A DNA stretch of 64,000 nt from Pseudoalteromonas shioyasakiensis (GTDB lineage: Bacteria > Pseudomonadota > Gammaproteobacteria > Enterobacterales > Alteromonadaceae), in contig NZ_JANIGL010000001.1 in assembly GCF_024518675.1 (NCBI RefSeq), forward strand, positions 992,001 through 1,056,000, given 5' to 3'. Within the stretch, counting starts at the first letter, position 1, and every line of letters starts with the position of its first letter. The notes under the pieces are model-generated. The model made no database searches, was not told the DNA's origin, and worked only from the letters and a program-made list of their open reading frames with translations. A program made the position numbers and the translations under genes. This document shows, piece after piece, positions 55,432 to 64,000 of this stretch.

Positions 55432-56781
55432 TTAATCAGTTTGTTTGCTCACAGATTCAACAACTGCAGCAATTTTGCTTGCACTATCAAGTACCACTTT
55501 TTCTTGTTCTGCTTCAACCATTACTCGCACAACTGGCTCAGTACCTGATTTACGCAGTAAAACTCGGCCTTTGTCGGCCAGTTTACTTTCTACTTCAGCA
55601 ACTGCTGCAAGCACTTCTGGTGCTTGGGTTGGATCTGTGCCTGCTTTATAGCGTACGTTAATCATTTTCATTGGGTATTTAGTAAAACCAGCTCCTAAAT
55701 CTTTCAATGTGCGATTTTGTGCCACCATTGCGGCTAATACTTGTAAGCTTGAGATGATACCATCGCCGGTGCTAATAAGGTCTAAGTTCAGTACATGCCC
55801 TGAACTTTCACCACCGATTTTCCAACCTTTTTCTTGTAGTAGCTCCATTACATAGCGATCACCGACTTTACTGCGTTCAAATGCGATACCTTTGGCTTTT
55901 AATGCGTTTTCTAGACCCATATTAGACATAACCGTACCAACCACACCACCGCCTAGAATATCATCTTGAGCAGCCTGACAGGCTATAATGTAAACGATAT
56001 CATCGCCGTCAAATACACGGCCATTATGATCAACCATCATGACGCGATCACCATCACCATCATAGGCAATACCTACATCTGCATTATGCTCAAGCACTTT
56101 ACGCTTTAGTGCATCAACATGAGTTGCACCACACTCTAAGTTGATATTTACGCCATTTGGTTCACATGCATGACAAATAATCTCAGCACCGAGTTCACGC
56201 ATGACTGATGGTGCGATATGGTAAGTGGCTCCATTAGCACAATCTAATACAATTTTTAGCCCTTCAAGTGATAAACCTTGCGGGAATTGGCTCTTACAAA
56301 ATTCAATATAACGGCCATCAGCACTTTCTAAACGACGTGCCTTACCCAGCTTATCAGAGGCAACACAGGTCATAGGCTCGTCAAGCATGGCTTCAATTTG
56401 CAACTCGACATCATCACCGAGTTTTAACCCTCGGCCACAGAAAAACTTAATACCATTATCGTGGTAAGGATTGTGCGAAGCACTGATCACAATACCTGCT
56501 TCAGCGCGAAATGTTTGCGCTAGATAGGCAACAGCCGGTGTCGGCATTGGCCCTAGTAAAACCACATCAATACCTGCGGCAATTAAGCCTGCTTCAAGCG
56601 ATGTCTCGAGCATATAACCCGATATCCGCGTATCTTTACCGATAATGACTTTTTTAGTGCCATTTTGCGACAGTACGCGACCAGCTGCCCAACCAAGTTT
56701 TAGTGCAAATTCAGGGGTAATTGGAAATTCCCCTACCATGCCGCGCACACCATCGGTGCCAAAATATTTTCTATCGCTCAT
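55432..56781 (-). CDS. glmM: Phosphoglucosamine mutase GlmM
   Basis: 449 aa from the ATG at 56781, overlapping the folP 3' end by 11 bases. Phosphoserine S102 in ISASHNP, metal loop DGDGDR, sugar loop GESSGH and phosphate loop [11 protein letters not shown]. Converts glucosamine-6-P to glucosamine-1-P for peptidoglycan and LPS precursor synthesis. Confidence 0.97.
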   Translation of the reverse strand: MSDRKYFGTDGVRGMVGEFPITPEFALKLGWAAGRVLSQNGTKKVIIGKDTRISGYMLETSLEAGLIAAGIDVVLLGPMPTPAVAYLAQTFRAEAGIVISASHNPYHDNGIKFFCGRGLKLGDDVELQIEAMLDEPMTCVASDKLGKARRLESADGRYIEFCKSQFPQGLSLEGLKIVLDCANGATYHIAPSVMRELGAEIICHACEPNGVNINLECGATHVDALKRKVLEHNADVGIAYDGDGDRVMMVDHNGRVFDGDDIVYIIACQAAQDDILGGGVVGTVMSNMGLENALKAKGIAFERSKVGDRYVMELLQEKGWKIGGESSGHVLNLDLISTGDGIISSLQVLAAMVAQNRTLKDLGAGFTKYPMKMINVRYKAGTDPTQAPEVLAAVAEVESKLADKGRVLLRKSGTEPVVRVMVEAEQEKVVLDSASKIAAVVESVSKQTD

Positions 56782-57637
56782 TTGATATTCCTTGTTCGCA
56801 AGCTTGCCAAACAGCAAGCACATCTGCGGTTTCTTTTACATCGTGTACTCGAATAATTTTTGCGCCACGTTGCGCAGCAATAAGTGCCCCAGCTAAACTG
56901 CCAGCAAGGCGCTCATCGGTTGTTCTATTTAGTAGGTTCCCAATCATTGATTTACGCGATAGTCCTGCCAATACGGGTAAGTTAAAGCGATTAAATTCAT
57001 CAAATCGTGCTAACAATTGATAATTGTGAGCCAAGCTTTTACCAAAGCCAAAACCAGGGTCGAGAATAAGTTGTTGTTGCTTAATACCCGCTGATTTACA
57101 TGCATCGATGCGCTGCTGAAAAAAGTCATTAATATCTGCAAATAAATCATCGTACTGCGGGTTTGCTTGCATAGTGCGTGGCTGACCTTGCATATGCATC
57201 AAGCAAATTGCGATATCAGTAAATTGGGCTGCAACAGTTAACGTATCTGGTTCTTGTAATGCTCTGACGTCATTTATGATATCAGCCCCTTCGAGTAATG
57301 CTTGACGCATAACTTCGCTTTTGCTGGTATCAATTGAAATTACGCAATTACTCAGCTCTTTATCAGCATGTGCCCTAATCGCTTTTATCGTGGGTATTAC
57401 TCTATTGAGTTCTTCTTCAAGCGTGACATCAGGCGCACCTGGACGCGTCGATTCGCCACCAATATCAAGTATGGTTGCACCATCGTTAAGGAGTGTTTCG
57501 GCTTGCATGACAGCGCTGTCTGTTTGGTAGTAGTTGCCACCATCTGAGAAGGAGTCAGGTGTAACATTTAAGATCCCCATAATTATTGGGGTGTCGAGGT
57601 GCAACTTACGACCCCGAGGTAAATTAACTGTGGTCAT
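56771..57637 (-). CDS. folP: Dihydropteroate synthase
   Basis: 288 aa. Family signatures [15 protein letters not shown] and [11 protein letters not shown], then DPGFGFGKS, with the C-terminal IIRVHDV. Condenses p-aminobenzoate with the pterin pyrophosphate in folate synthesis; target of sulfonamides. In the order ftsH-folP-glmM as in E. coli. Confidence 0.97.
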   Translation of the reverse strand: MTTVNLPRGRKLHLDTPIIMGILNVTPDSFSDGGNYYQTDSAVMQAETLLNDGATILDIGGESTRPGAPDVTLEEELNRVIPTIKAIRAHADKELSNCVISIDTSKSEVMRQALLEGADIINDVRALQEPDTLTVAAQFTDIAICLMHMQGQPRTMQANPQYDDLFADINDFFQQRIDACKSAGIKQQQLILDPGFGFGKSLAHNYQLLARFDEFNRFNLPVLAGLSRKSMIGNLLNRTTDERLAGSLAGALIAAQRGAKIIRVHDVKETADVLAVWQACEQGISNER

Positions 57638-57683
57638 TTATCACCTTCAATACATCCATTGCATTGATTATTCTTTTTGATAC

Positions 57684-57710
57684 AAAAAACCCCGGTGGCC
57701 CGGGGTTTTT
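57684..57710 (-). terminator. Rho-independent terminator of ftsH
   Basis: AAAAACCCCGG-TGG-CCCGGGGTTTTT, a strong GC stem with A/T tracts, 20 bases after the ftsH stop and before folP. Confidence 0.9.
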
Positions 57711-57729
57711 AGGTAAGCTATTTTAACTA

Positions 57730-59679
57730 TTATTCAGCTTTGTCATCAAGGTTTGTTTCATCTTTTTGCGATGATTCTTGATCTTTACTCACTGGTTCAG
57801 CTTTAATTTCAGCTTGCTTTGGCTTTTTATCGTCCGAATCACGGCGATCATGTGCATCGCGTGGTTCACGTACAGGTTGACGCGCCATTAAGTCATCGAT
57901 TTGTTTTGCATCAATAGTTTCATACTTCATTAATGCATCTTTCATCGCATGCAGAATATCAATATTCTCTTTAAGAATATCTTCAGCACGTTGATAGTTT
58001 CTATCAGAAAACAAGCGTACTTCTGTATCGATTACTTTTGCAGTTTCATCCGACATGCTCATAGCACGGCCTCCGCCGCCACCCATGTACATTTCATTCT
58101 GATCTTCTGCATAAAGTAACGGACCTAGCTTTTCACTTAAGCCCCACTGGGTAACCATTTTACGAGCAATATCAGTTGCCCGTTCAATATCGTTACTCGC
58201 ACCTGTGGTTACTTTATCTTCACCATAAATAAGTGCTTCGGCAATACGTCCGCCATAAAGGCTTGAAATCATTGACTCAAGTAACTCTTTCGAGTGACTT
58301 ACGCGATCTTGCTCTGGTAAATACATAGTTACACCAAGGGCACGGCCACGAGGAATAATAGATACTTTATAAACAGGGTCATGCTCTGGCACTAAACGGC
58401 CAACAATTGCGTGGCCAGCTTCGTGATAAGCTGTCATCTCTTTTTCTTGCTCGCTCATCACCATGGTCTTGCGCTCAGCACCCATCATGATTTTATCTTT
58501 AGCGGCATCAAACTCAGCCATGCTAACTACACGTTTATTACCACGGGCAGCGTATAAAGCAGCTTCGTTAACAAGATTTGCTAAATCAGCACCTGAGAAC
58601 CCAGGCGTACCACGGGCAATTACAGCCGCTTCTACGTTATCGCCTAAAGGCACTTTACGCATATGAACTTTTAATATTTGCTCACGACCACGAATATCAG
58701 GTAAACCAACGACAACTTGACGGTCAAAACGACCTGGACGAAGTAATGCAGGATCAAGTACATCAGGACGGTTAGTTGCAGCAATAACGATAATACCTTC
58801 ATTGCCTTCAAACCCATCCATTTCTACTAACATTTGGTTTAGGGTTTGTTCACGTTCGTCGTGACCGCCGCCCATACCTGCACCACGCTTACGACCTACA
58901 GCATCAATCTCATCGATAAAGATAATACATGGCGCCGCTTTTTTGGCTTGTTCAAACATGTCGCGCACACGTGACGCACCCACACCAACAAACATTTCAA
59001 CAAAGTCAGAACCTGAAATCGTAAAAAATGGCACCTTTGCTTCACCGGCAACTGCTTTAGCAAGTAATGTTTTACCTGTGCCTGGAGGACCAACCATCAA
59101 TACGCCTTTAGGGATGCTACCACCTAACTTTTGGAACTTAGATGGGTCACGTAAGAAATCCACTAACTCGGTCACATCATCTTTTGCTTCGTCACAACCA
59201 GCAACATCTGCAAAAGTTGTTTTAACTTGATCTTCGCTCATTAAGCGCGCTTTGCTTTTACCAAATGACATAGCGCCCTTACCGCCGCCACCTTGCATTT
59301 GACGCATGAAGAAAATCCACACACCAATTAGCAATAGCATCGGGAACCAAGAAATCAGTATGCTGGCTAAGAACGACTGTTCTTCTGGCTTAACGCCTTT
59401 AACATTCACATCACTTTTTAATAAGTCATTTAAAATGTCTTTGTCATAAATAGGCATAATGGTTTGAAAACGCTCACCATTAGTTTTAGTACCAGTAATT
59501 GTGCCACTGGTGCTTTCTATTGCCACTTCTTGTATAGAGCCATTTCGGGCATCTTTTACAAATTGACTGTAACTAGTTTGACGATCAACTTGATCGCCAC
59601 CATTAAAGCTCTGAAAGACTGACATTAGCACAACTGCAATAACCAGCCAGAGTATTAGATTTTTCGCCATATCGCTCAA
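57730..59679 (-). CDS. ftsH: ATP-dependent zinc metalloprotease FtsH
   Basis: 649 aa. Two membrane helices (about 8-23 and 105-123), Walker A GPPGTGKT at 197-204, second region of homology [20 protein letters not shown], zinc site HEAGH at 419-423. The TTG at 59679 lies 8 bases after AGAGG; the ATG at 59670 would give the E. coli-like MAKNLILWL start but is 17 bases away. Degrades membrane proteins and regulators. Follows rlmE in one heat-shock operon. Confidence 0.97.
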   Translation of the reverse strand: MSDMAKNLILWLVIAVVLMSVFQSFNGGDQVDRQTSYSQFVKDARNGSIQEVAIESTSGTITGTKTNGERFQTIMPIYDKDILNDLLKSDVNVKGVKPEEQSFLASILISWFPMLLLIGVWIFFMRQMQGGGGKGAMSFGKSKARLMSEDQVKTTFADVAGCDEAKDDVTELVDFLRDPSKFQKLGGSIPKGVLMVGPPGTGKTLLAKAVAGEAKVPFFTISGSDFVEMFVGVGASRVRDMFEQAKKAAPCIIFIDEIDAVGRKRGAGMGGGHDEREQTLNQMLVEMDGFEGNEGIIVIAATNRPDVLDPALLRPGRFDRQVVVGLPDIRGREQILKVHMRKVPLGDNVEAAVIARGTPGFSGADLANLVNEAALYAARGNKRVVSMAEFDAAKDKIMMGAERKTMVMSEQEKEMTAYHEAGHAIVGRLVPEHDPVYKVSIIPRGRALGVTMYLPEQDRVSHSKELLESMISSLYGGRIAEALIYGEDKVTTGASNDIERATDIARKMVTQWGLSEKLGPLLYAEDQNEMYMGGGGGRAMSMSDETAKVIDTEVRLFSDRNYQRAEDILKENIDILHAMKDALMKYETIDAKQIDDLMARQPVREPRDAHDRRDSDDKKPKQAEIKAEPVSKDQESSQKDETNLDDKAE

Positions 59680-59736
59680 GGGGTTAACCTCTTGTATCCA
59701 ATTAATTTAAATTCAACTACACGCCTGACAACTGTA

Positions 59737-60366
59737 CTACAGTTTGTAGCCTGTCGCTACTATATATACTTCACGAGAACGAGCACGCGAGGCGTCGGGT
59801 TTGCGTATCTTCACTGTTTTAAAGCTATTACGTACATCTTGTAGATATTGATCAAAACCTTCACCTTGGAAAACTTTAACAATAAATGCACCATTTTTCT
59901 TTAACACTTGGTGGCACATATCCAGTGCGAGTTCGACTAAATACATGCTTCCTGCTTGGTCAACAGAGCTATTACCGCTCATATTTGGTGCCATATCTGA
60001 AAGCACCACATCAACATTTTTCCCTCCGATACGACTTAATAACGCATCGAGTACAGCTTCTTCCCGAAAATCTCCTTGTAAAAAATCAACACCTGCGAGT
60101 GAGTCCATTGGTAAAATATCGCACGCAATAACTTGGCCTTTAGTGCCAACCTTTTCTGCTAAATACTGGGACCAACTACCTGGCGCTGCACCTAAATCTA
60201 CCACGGTCATTGCTGGGCGTAGTAATTTATCTTTATTTTGAATTTCATCAAGTTTAAAAATCGCACGAGAGCGCCAACCTTTTTTTTGGGCTTCGTGAAC
60301 GTAAGGATCATCAAAATGTTCCTTCAACCAACGCTGTGAACTGGCTGAATGTTTTTTATTTGTCAT
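59737..60366 (-). CDS. rlmE: 23S rRNA 2'-O-methyltransferase RlmE (FtsJ)
   Basis: 209 aa, numbering as in E. coli: K38 and D124 ([10 protein letters not shown]) of the K-D-K-E tetrad, with the SAM loop [12 protein letters not shown]. Methylates U2552 of 23S rRNA late in 50S assembly. First gene of rlmE-ftsH, behind a sigma-32 promoter. Confidence 0.97.
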   Translation of the reverse strand: MTNKKHSASSQRWLKEHFDDPYVHEAQKKGWRSRAIFKLDEIQNKDKLLRPAMTVVDLGAAPGSWSQYLAEKVGTKGQVIACDILPMDSLAGVDFLQGDFREEAVLDALLSRIGGKNVDVVLSDMAPNMSGNSSVDQAGSMYLVELALDMCHQVLKKNGAFIVKVFQGEGFDQYLQDVRNSFKTVKIRKPDASRARSREVYIVATGYKL

Positions 60367-60399
60367 AAATTAACACGCAACTAATTAGTAATATTCTCT

Positions 60400-60428
60400 A
60401 GATGGCGTTAGAATACCCTTAATTCAAG
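60400..60428 (-). promoter_or_regulatory. rlmE: Sigma-32 heat-shock promoter of rlmE-ftsH
   Basis: On the minus strand: -35 CTTGAAT (60428-60422), a 14-base spacer, -10 CGCCATCT (60407-60400), matching CTTGAAA and CCCCATnT with one mismatch each. It lies 34 bases before the rlmE ATG; the E. coli rrmJ-ftsH operon is a known sigma-32 target. Confidence 0.85.
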
Positions 60429-60454
60429 CCATATTCAGCAAAATTTGTAACAAC

Positions 60455-60751
60455 ATGAAATTATCGAACAAGCAAAAGCAGTTTTTAAAAGGTCAAGCAC
60501 ACTCTCTAAAACCCGTTGTACTTCTTGGTGCAAACGGTTTAACCGAAGGTGTTGTGGTTGAAATTCAAAGTGCACTAGAAATTCACGAACTCATCAAAGT
60601 AAAAGTTCCTACCGATGACCGTGAGACTAAAGCGTTGATTTTTGAGGCGATTGTACGTGAAACCGGCGCACAGAAGCTGCAAACAATCGGCCACACTATT
60701 GTACTTTACCGCCAAAGCGAAGAGAAAAAGATTCAATTGCCACGCAATTAA
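60455..60751 (+). CDS. yhbY: YhbY family ribosome-assembly RNA-binding protein
   Basis: 98 aa, a CRM domain: KQKQFLKGQAHSLKPVVLLG at the start and HELIKVKV in the middle. YhbY associates with pre-50S particles. Divergent from rlmE, which acts on the same subunit; the gene order is conserved in enterobacteria. Confidence 0.95.
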   Translation: MKLSNKQKQFLKGQAHSLKPVVLLGANGLTEGVVVEIQSALEIHELIKVKVPTDDRETKALIFEAIVRETGAQKLQTIGHTIVLYRQSEEKKIQLPRN

Positions 60752-60767
60752 TTTTTTTCCTCGTTAT

Positions 60768-60797
60768 AAAAAAACCAGCACATGCTGGTTTTTTTTA
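60768..60797. terminator. Bidirectional terminator yhbY / phosphatase
   Basis: AACCAGCA-TGCTGGTT-type stem with A and T tracts on both sides, between convergent genes. Confidence 0.88.
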
Positions 60798-60845
60798 TAA
60801 TTAAAATTCACTACGAAGAAAAATGTAAAAGAATGTGCAATCAGG

Positions 60846-61322
60846 CTAAAAATTCATTCGCAGATCACTCAAATGATAACTTTTCCCTGTGCGCTGTAGT
60901 AAAAAGTAACGTAAAAATTCTGACTCAGGCATCTTACGAACCGTTCCTTCAGAAATTATTGCTGCTAATTGCACACTCGTATTACTGTGACCAATCACAA
61001 TCACGGTGCCCTCTTGTTGCAAAACCTGACGTTTGAACGCTACTAAATCTCGCGGATCATAAATATTAATCTCAACAGCAAAATGCTTAGCTAATTCACC
61101 TGCGCTTTCAAGAGTTCGATTATAATTAGTGCTGTATAACGTTACTGTTGGAGTATCAGCAATTAGCGTAGGCAGGCGTTTCGCTCTTTGCTCTCCCGCG
61201 GTTGTTAAATGTGGGTTCTCACCTTCGCCTTTTTCACTATGGCGAAATAAATAGATATTATCAGGTGTCGCATATACTAGCGTAGAACAAAACACTATCA
61301 CTAAGCTCAATATGTATTTCAT
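60846..61322 (-). CDS. Exported histidine-phosphatase family protein
   Basis: 158 aa with signal peptide (ILSLVIVFCSTLVYA). The phosphatase core is visible: YLFRHSEKGEG (catalytic His, in place of the usual RHG), then TLYSTNYNRTLES and VIGHSN (second His). SixA-like in size but exported, so likely a periplasmic phosphatase. 14 bases downstream of the serine hydrolase gene, so an operon is likely. Confidence 0.82.
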   Translation of the reverse strand: MKYILSLVIVFCSTLVYATPDNIYLFRHSEKGEGENPHLTTAGEQRAKRLPTLIADTPTVTLYSTNYNRTLESAGELAKHFAVEINIYDPRDLVAFKRQVLQQEGTVIVIGHSNTSVQLAAIISEGTVRKMPESEFLRYFLLQRTGKSYHLSDLRMNF

Positions 61323-61336
61323 GGCTGCTCCTGGCG

Positions 61337-62485
61337 TTATTTTTCCTGGCGCTTATAGGTCAGTACTCGGTCAATAAACTCTGTGGTTAGCTCATTTATT
61401 AAACCTGTTTCTGCGTTTAAAATTAAGCTGAAGCCTATGTTTAAATGCGGCAGAACAACAATATCGCTTCGGTACCCTTGCACCCAACCGCTATGATAAT
61501 AAAGTGTTTCATTATCGTAGTTATATACCCGCCAGCCTAAGCCATAATAAGCCTCTTTGAGATGTTTTTTCCAAACCCGTCTACGCAGCTCTTTTTTAGT
61601 ATGAGTATAAGGGCGAGTTTGATCTGCGAGTACTTCGGGCGACAAAACACTTGGGTAATAACCCAATTGCGCTTTAAGCCATATTGCCATATCACTGGCA
61701 CTGGCATTAACACCCGCGGCAGGTAGCACCTTATAGTAATTTTGCTTTAATCGCGCAGTATGCCAACGCTTTCGCCCCCTGACATGGGGATGTGCATAAT
61801 TCTTGTCTATAACCATACCGTGGTAGCCAACACTTGCATCATTCATTTGTAATGGAGCAAATATAAATTCGTTTAACCAACGAGCATAATCCATTTTTGT
61901 ACTTGTTTTGATCACTTCATCTACTAGACTAAACATCACATTTTGGTAGCCATAACATTGCCCAGGCTTGCAAATAGGTTCAACACTTAATAGCTTTTCA
62001 ACAATATCAGGGTAACTCATTCTTGATTCGATTAAATTATCATAGGCATTCGGCACTAAGCCCCCTGAATGGCTTAACAAATGATAGACCTTCAAGTTAT
62101 TCTGATAGCTGGTATTGGCAAATTCGGGGATAAACTTACTAACTGGATCTTCAAGGGAAAAACGCCCTTCACTGGCAAGCTTTGCTGTGAGCGAGCCGGC
62201 AAACGTTTTCGACACTGACGCTAAACGAAAACGGGTATGGGCGTCAACAGTTCGCCCTTTTGCAATTTTTGTAACGCCAAACCCTTTAACAAAGCTGTTA
62301 TTAGGGCCGTTTACGATTGATAACGCTCCTCCAGGGATCCCTTTTGATTTTAATTTTAAAGCTAAATGTTGATTATAATCATTAATGAAAGATTGCCACT
62401 GTTTATCAGCTGCATGGCTAATGCAAGGAAAAGCTAACGGAGTAAGTAACACAAAGGCATAAATTAATTGTACAAAGTACTTCAT
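61337..62485 (-). CDS. Exported serine hydrolase, class C beta-lactamase family
   Basis: 382 aa with signal peptide. Penicillin-binding fold motifs: S90-x-x-K93 in LASVSKTFAG, Y180-x-N182 in YGYQNV and a late HSGWVQGY (HxG instead of KTG). Members are beta-lactamases, DD-peptidases or esterases; the HxG motif fits the esterase/peptidase side, so resistance should not be assumed. Upstream partner of the exported phosphatase gene. Confidence 0.85.
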   Translation of the reverse strand: MKYFVQLIYAFVLLTPLAFPCISHAADKQWQSFINDYNQHLALKLKSKGIPGGALSIVNGPNNSFVKGFGVTKIAKGRTVDAHTRFRLASVSKTFAGSLTAKLASEGRFSLEDPVSKFIPEFANTSYQNNLKVYHLLSHSGGLVPNAYDNLIESRMSYPDIVEKLLSVEPICKPGQCYGYQNVMFSLVDEVIKTSTKMDYARWLNEFIFAPLQMNDASVGYHGMVIDKNYAHPHVRGRKRWHTARLKQNYYKVLPAAGVNASASDMAIWLKAQLGYYPSVLSPEVLADQTRPYTHTKKELRRRVWKKHLKEAYYGLGWRVYNYDNETLYYHSGWVQGYRSDIVVLPHLNIGFSLILNAETGLINELTTEFIDRVLTYKRQEK

Positions 62486-62594
62486 TTTTTATTATTTTTA
62501 TCTACATTGAGAAGATTCTGAGCGCATAATACCATGAACTTTTATTAAGACTAACGTACAATGCCTCGATTCATGAATTTTTTAAGGGTTTATT

Positions 62595-63407
62595 GTGATT
62601 ATTCGTATTCTTATTATCGCTGTTTTTATCGTTTCCACCTCAGCATGTGTTACCGCACCGCCTCCTATCGCAGCACCATTAGAAATGCCTGAAAAGCCGT
62701 CTCTAAAAAGCCAAAAACTGCAAGTTCAGTATGAAACAGAGCACGCCTCTCCTAAAGTTAAGTCTGTACAGTTGCCTGCCCATAAAGTGACTAGAAATCA
62801 AACCGTAAGAATAGTCGCAGATCAAGCCAGTGTCACTGACACTTTATTTATGCAAATTAGTGATGCACTAAAAGCGATTAATTTACGTGTTGTTGACCAG
62901 GGCGTTACTGACTATACCTTGTCAATTCACCATCTAGAGCTTAATTTTATTGACGACACTAAATATCAAATTACCCCCCCTGCTGAAATCACTCCAACGT
63001 TTGACAAAGTCGCAAAACTTTATCCAATTCAGCAATGCGCGACTATCAATGCGCAAGTTAGCATGCGTTTAACCCACAGAGCTTCAGGTGATGTAGTATG
63101 GTTTGGCAAGTCATCAATTGATAGCGCGAGCTTTCACAGAGAGCCGCTGGTGTATAGCTTTGTACAAGAGCAAGTAATTAGTAACGAATTAGAGGTTACC
63201 TCATTTATTCATCAACAAAATACTGAACAGGCTCGCATGGCTCGAGTAAACCAAGACCTTACAATTCCCCCTTATAAAACCATCAGCAAAATGAGTAACC
63301 TAAGTAAGCTGCAAGGCCCCTGTAACCGTACTGAAATCAGCGCACTGACACCTATGATGCAGTTCTATTTAACCAGTATTTTGATTGATAAAATTAAGGT
63401 GCAATAA
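62595..63407 (+). CDS. Lipoprotein of unknown function
   Basis: 270 aa from a GTG at 62595 with AAGGG 6 bases upstream. Signal peptide with lipobox STSAC (Cys 18), a Pro-rich linker (TAPPPIAAPLEMPEKP), then a mixed alpha/beta domain (about 70-200) whose phrase DTLFMQISDALKAINLRVVD is reminiscent of outer-membrane assembly lipoproteins. Family not identified. Confidence 0.75.
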   Translation: MIIRILIIAVFIVSTSACVTAPPPIAAPLEMPEKPSLKSQKLQVQYETEHASPKVKSVQLPAHKVTRNQTVRIVADQASVTDTLFMQISDALKAINLRVVDQGVTDYTLSIHHLELNFIDDTKYQITPPAEITPTFDKVAKLYPIQQCATINAQVSMRLTHRASGDVVWFGKSSIDSASFHREPLVYSFVQEQVISNELEVTSFIHQQNTEQARMARVNQDLTIPPYKTISKMSNLSKLQGPCNRTEISALTPMMQFYLTSILIDKIKVQ

Positions 63408-63502
63408 AAAATAATACGATTTCATACATTTTTTTACAGATAAAAGGAACTCTTTGACAATATAATACACTTAATTACTCTACTTAAGCTGCTGGGAAAC
63501 GG

Positions 63503-64000
63503 ATGCTGCATAACCAATTAAAACCATATTTGAAACTTCTATTTATCAGTATGTGTTTGTGGTGCAACACCAGCATAGCAAGTAACCGCTATTATGCAGA
63601 TAATACACTAGAACCTACCACTGGCTTTGCATGGGATTGGAGCGCAGGTGCGGGATATTATATTGAAGACTCCTTCTTAGTTGGAATGGACTCATACAGC
63701 GATGGTTTAGAGCTTGATCTTAACCTAGCTTTATCCTACAACCGCTTTTATTTAGATATAGACCACAGCCAACTCAGTGGTGGCGTCATCATTGGTTATA
63801 GTATTATTGAGCAGTTTAATTGGGAGCTTGATATAATTGGCACTAATGTGCAGGCTGGTTTTGATGATACAGGACTAGACTTCTATAACACCGGCACCAT
63901 TGATGAGTTGGCTGGTATCCATACTCGTAAATATGACTTCAATACAGGTCTTCGTTTAGCCCGTCGCTTTGAAAACTCACAAGTTTCTTTTGAGTACTTA
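63503..64000 (+). CDS. MipA/OmpV-like outer-membrane protein (partial)
   Basis: 166 codons to the window edge, no stop. Signal peptide ending NTSIA, followed by WDWSAGAGYYIEDSFLVGMDS and many alternating strands (LNLALSYNRFYLDIDH), as in the MipA/OmpV family of barrel proteins, some of which scaffold murein enzymes. ATG is preceded by a GGGAA-like site. Confidence 0.7.
   Translation, partial: MLHNQLKPYLKLLFISMCLWCNTSIASNRYYADNTLEPTTGFAWDWSAGAGYYIEDSFLVGMDSYSDGLELDLNLALSYNRFYLDIDHSQLSGGVIIGYSIIEQFNWELDIIGTNVQAGFDDTGLDFYNTGTIDELAGIHTRKYDFNTGLRLARRFENSQVSFEYL

Noticed and set aside
61337..62485. Antibiotic-resistance beta-lactamase
   Set aside because: The fold family matches, but the third motif is HSG and many members are esterases or peptidases; no support for a resistance role.

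Overview
The window looks like chromosome from a marine gammaproteobacterium of the Alteromonadales, most likely Pseudoalteromonas or a close relative. The evidence is the low-to-moderate GC content, E. coli-like proteins in Vibrio/Shewanella-like gene orders (psp next to sap, tig-clpP-clpX-lon-hupB-ppiD, glmM-tpiA-secG-tRNA-Leu, rlmE-ftsH-folP), a TonB-dependent receptor and a phhAB phenylalanine-degradation pair. The genus is an inference; no rRNA gene is present. I see no prophage, integron, CRISPR array or intact insertion sequence.

Layout. 0-4.6 kb: signalling genes (the Hpt end of a hybrid kinase, an HD-GYP response regulator, a lone receiver, a PilZ protein) beside rlmI and hrpA. 8.6-12.2 kb: a DMT permease, phhAB and methionine gamma-lyase. 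12.2-22.7 kb: envelope stress and peptide uptake, with pspABC-ycjXF behind a sigma-54 promoter, diverging from pspF-sapABCDF. 22.7-25.4 kb: repeat-rich intergenic DNA around an AraC regulator/DMT permease pair. 25.4-34 kb: the protein quality-control block ppiD, hupB, lon, clpX, clpP and tig. 34.3-35 kb: a tRNA operon (three identical Pro copies, one decayed Pro copy, His, Arg) with a clear promoter. 35.3-43.3 kb: folD, aspC, a GAF protein, a REC-PP2C-HATPase/STAS partner-switching pair, yciH, ggt and an acetyltransferase. 43.4-53 kb: small lipoprotein and membrane genes, a secreted hydrolase, a divergent sdhCD pair lacking sdhAB, a TonB receptor, and a porin/binding-protein/chemoreceptor group. 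53-60.8 kb: a VOC lipoprotein with a 50-residue lipoprotein, then tRNA-Leu, secG, tpiA, glmM, folP, ftsH, rlmE and yhbY. 60.8-64 kb: two exported hydrolases, a lipoprotein and the start of an MipA/OmpV-like protein.

Regulation visible in the DNA: a sigma-54 promoter for psp; sigma-32 promoters for lon and rlmE-ftsH; a stringent-type tRNA promoter; candidate TyrR and Fur boxes; a terminator-like hairpin in the leader of the TonB receptor gene; and several intercistronic hairpins in the psp and clp operons.

The most unusual observation is the orphan SdhCD-like pair. It keeps the quinone-site residues known from E. coli, but both positions that ligate haem b are changed (to Tyr and Asn). A Fur-box-like sequence lies just upstream of the small gene that precedes it.
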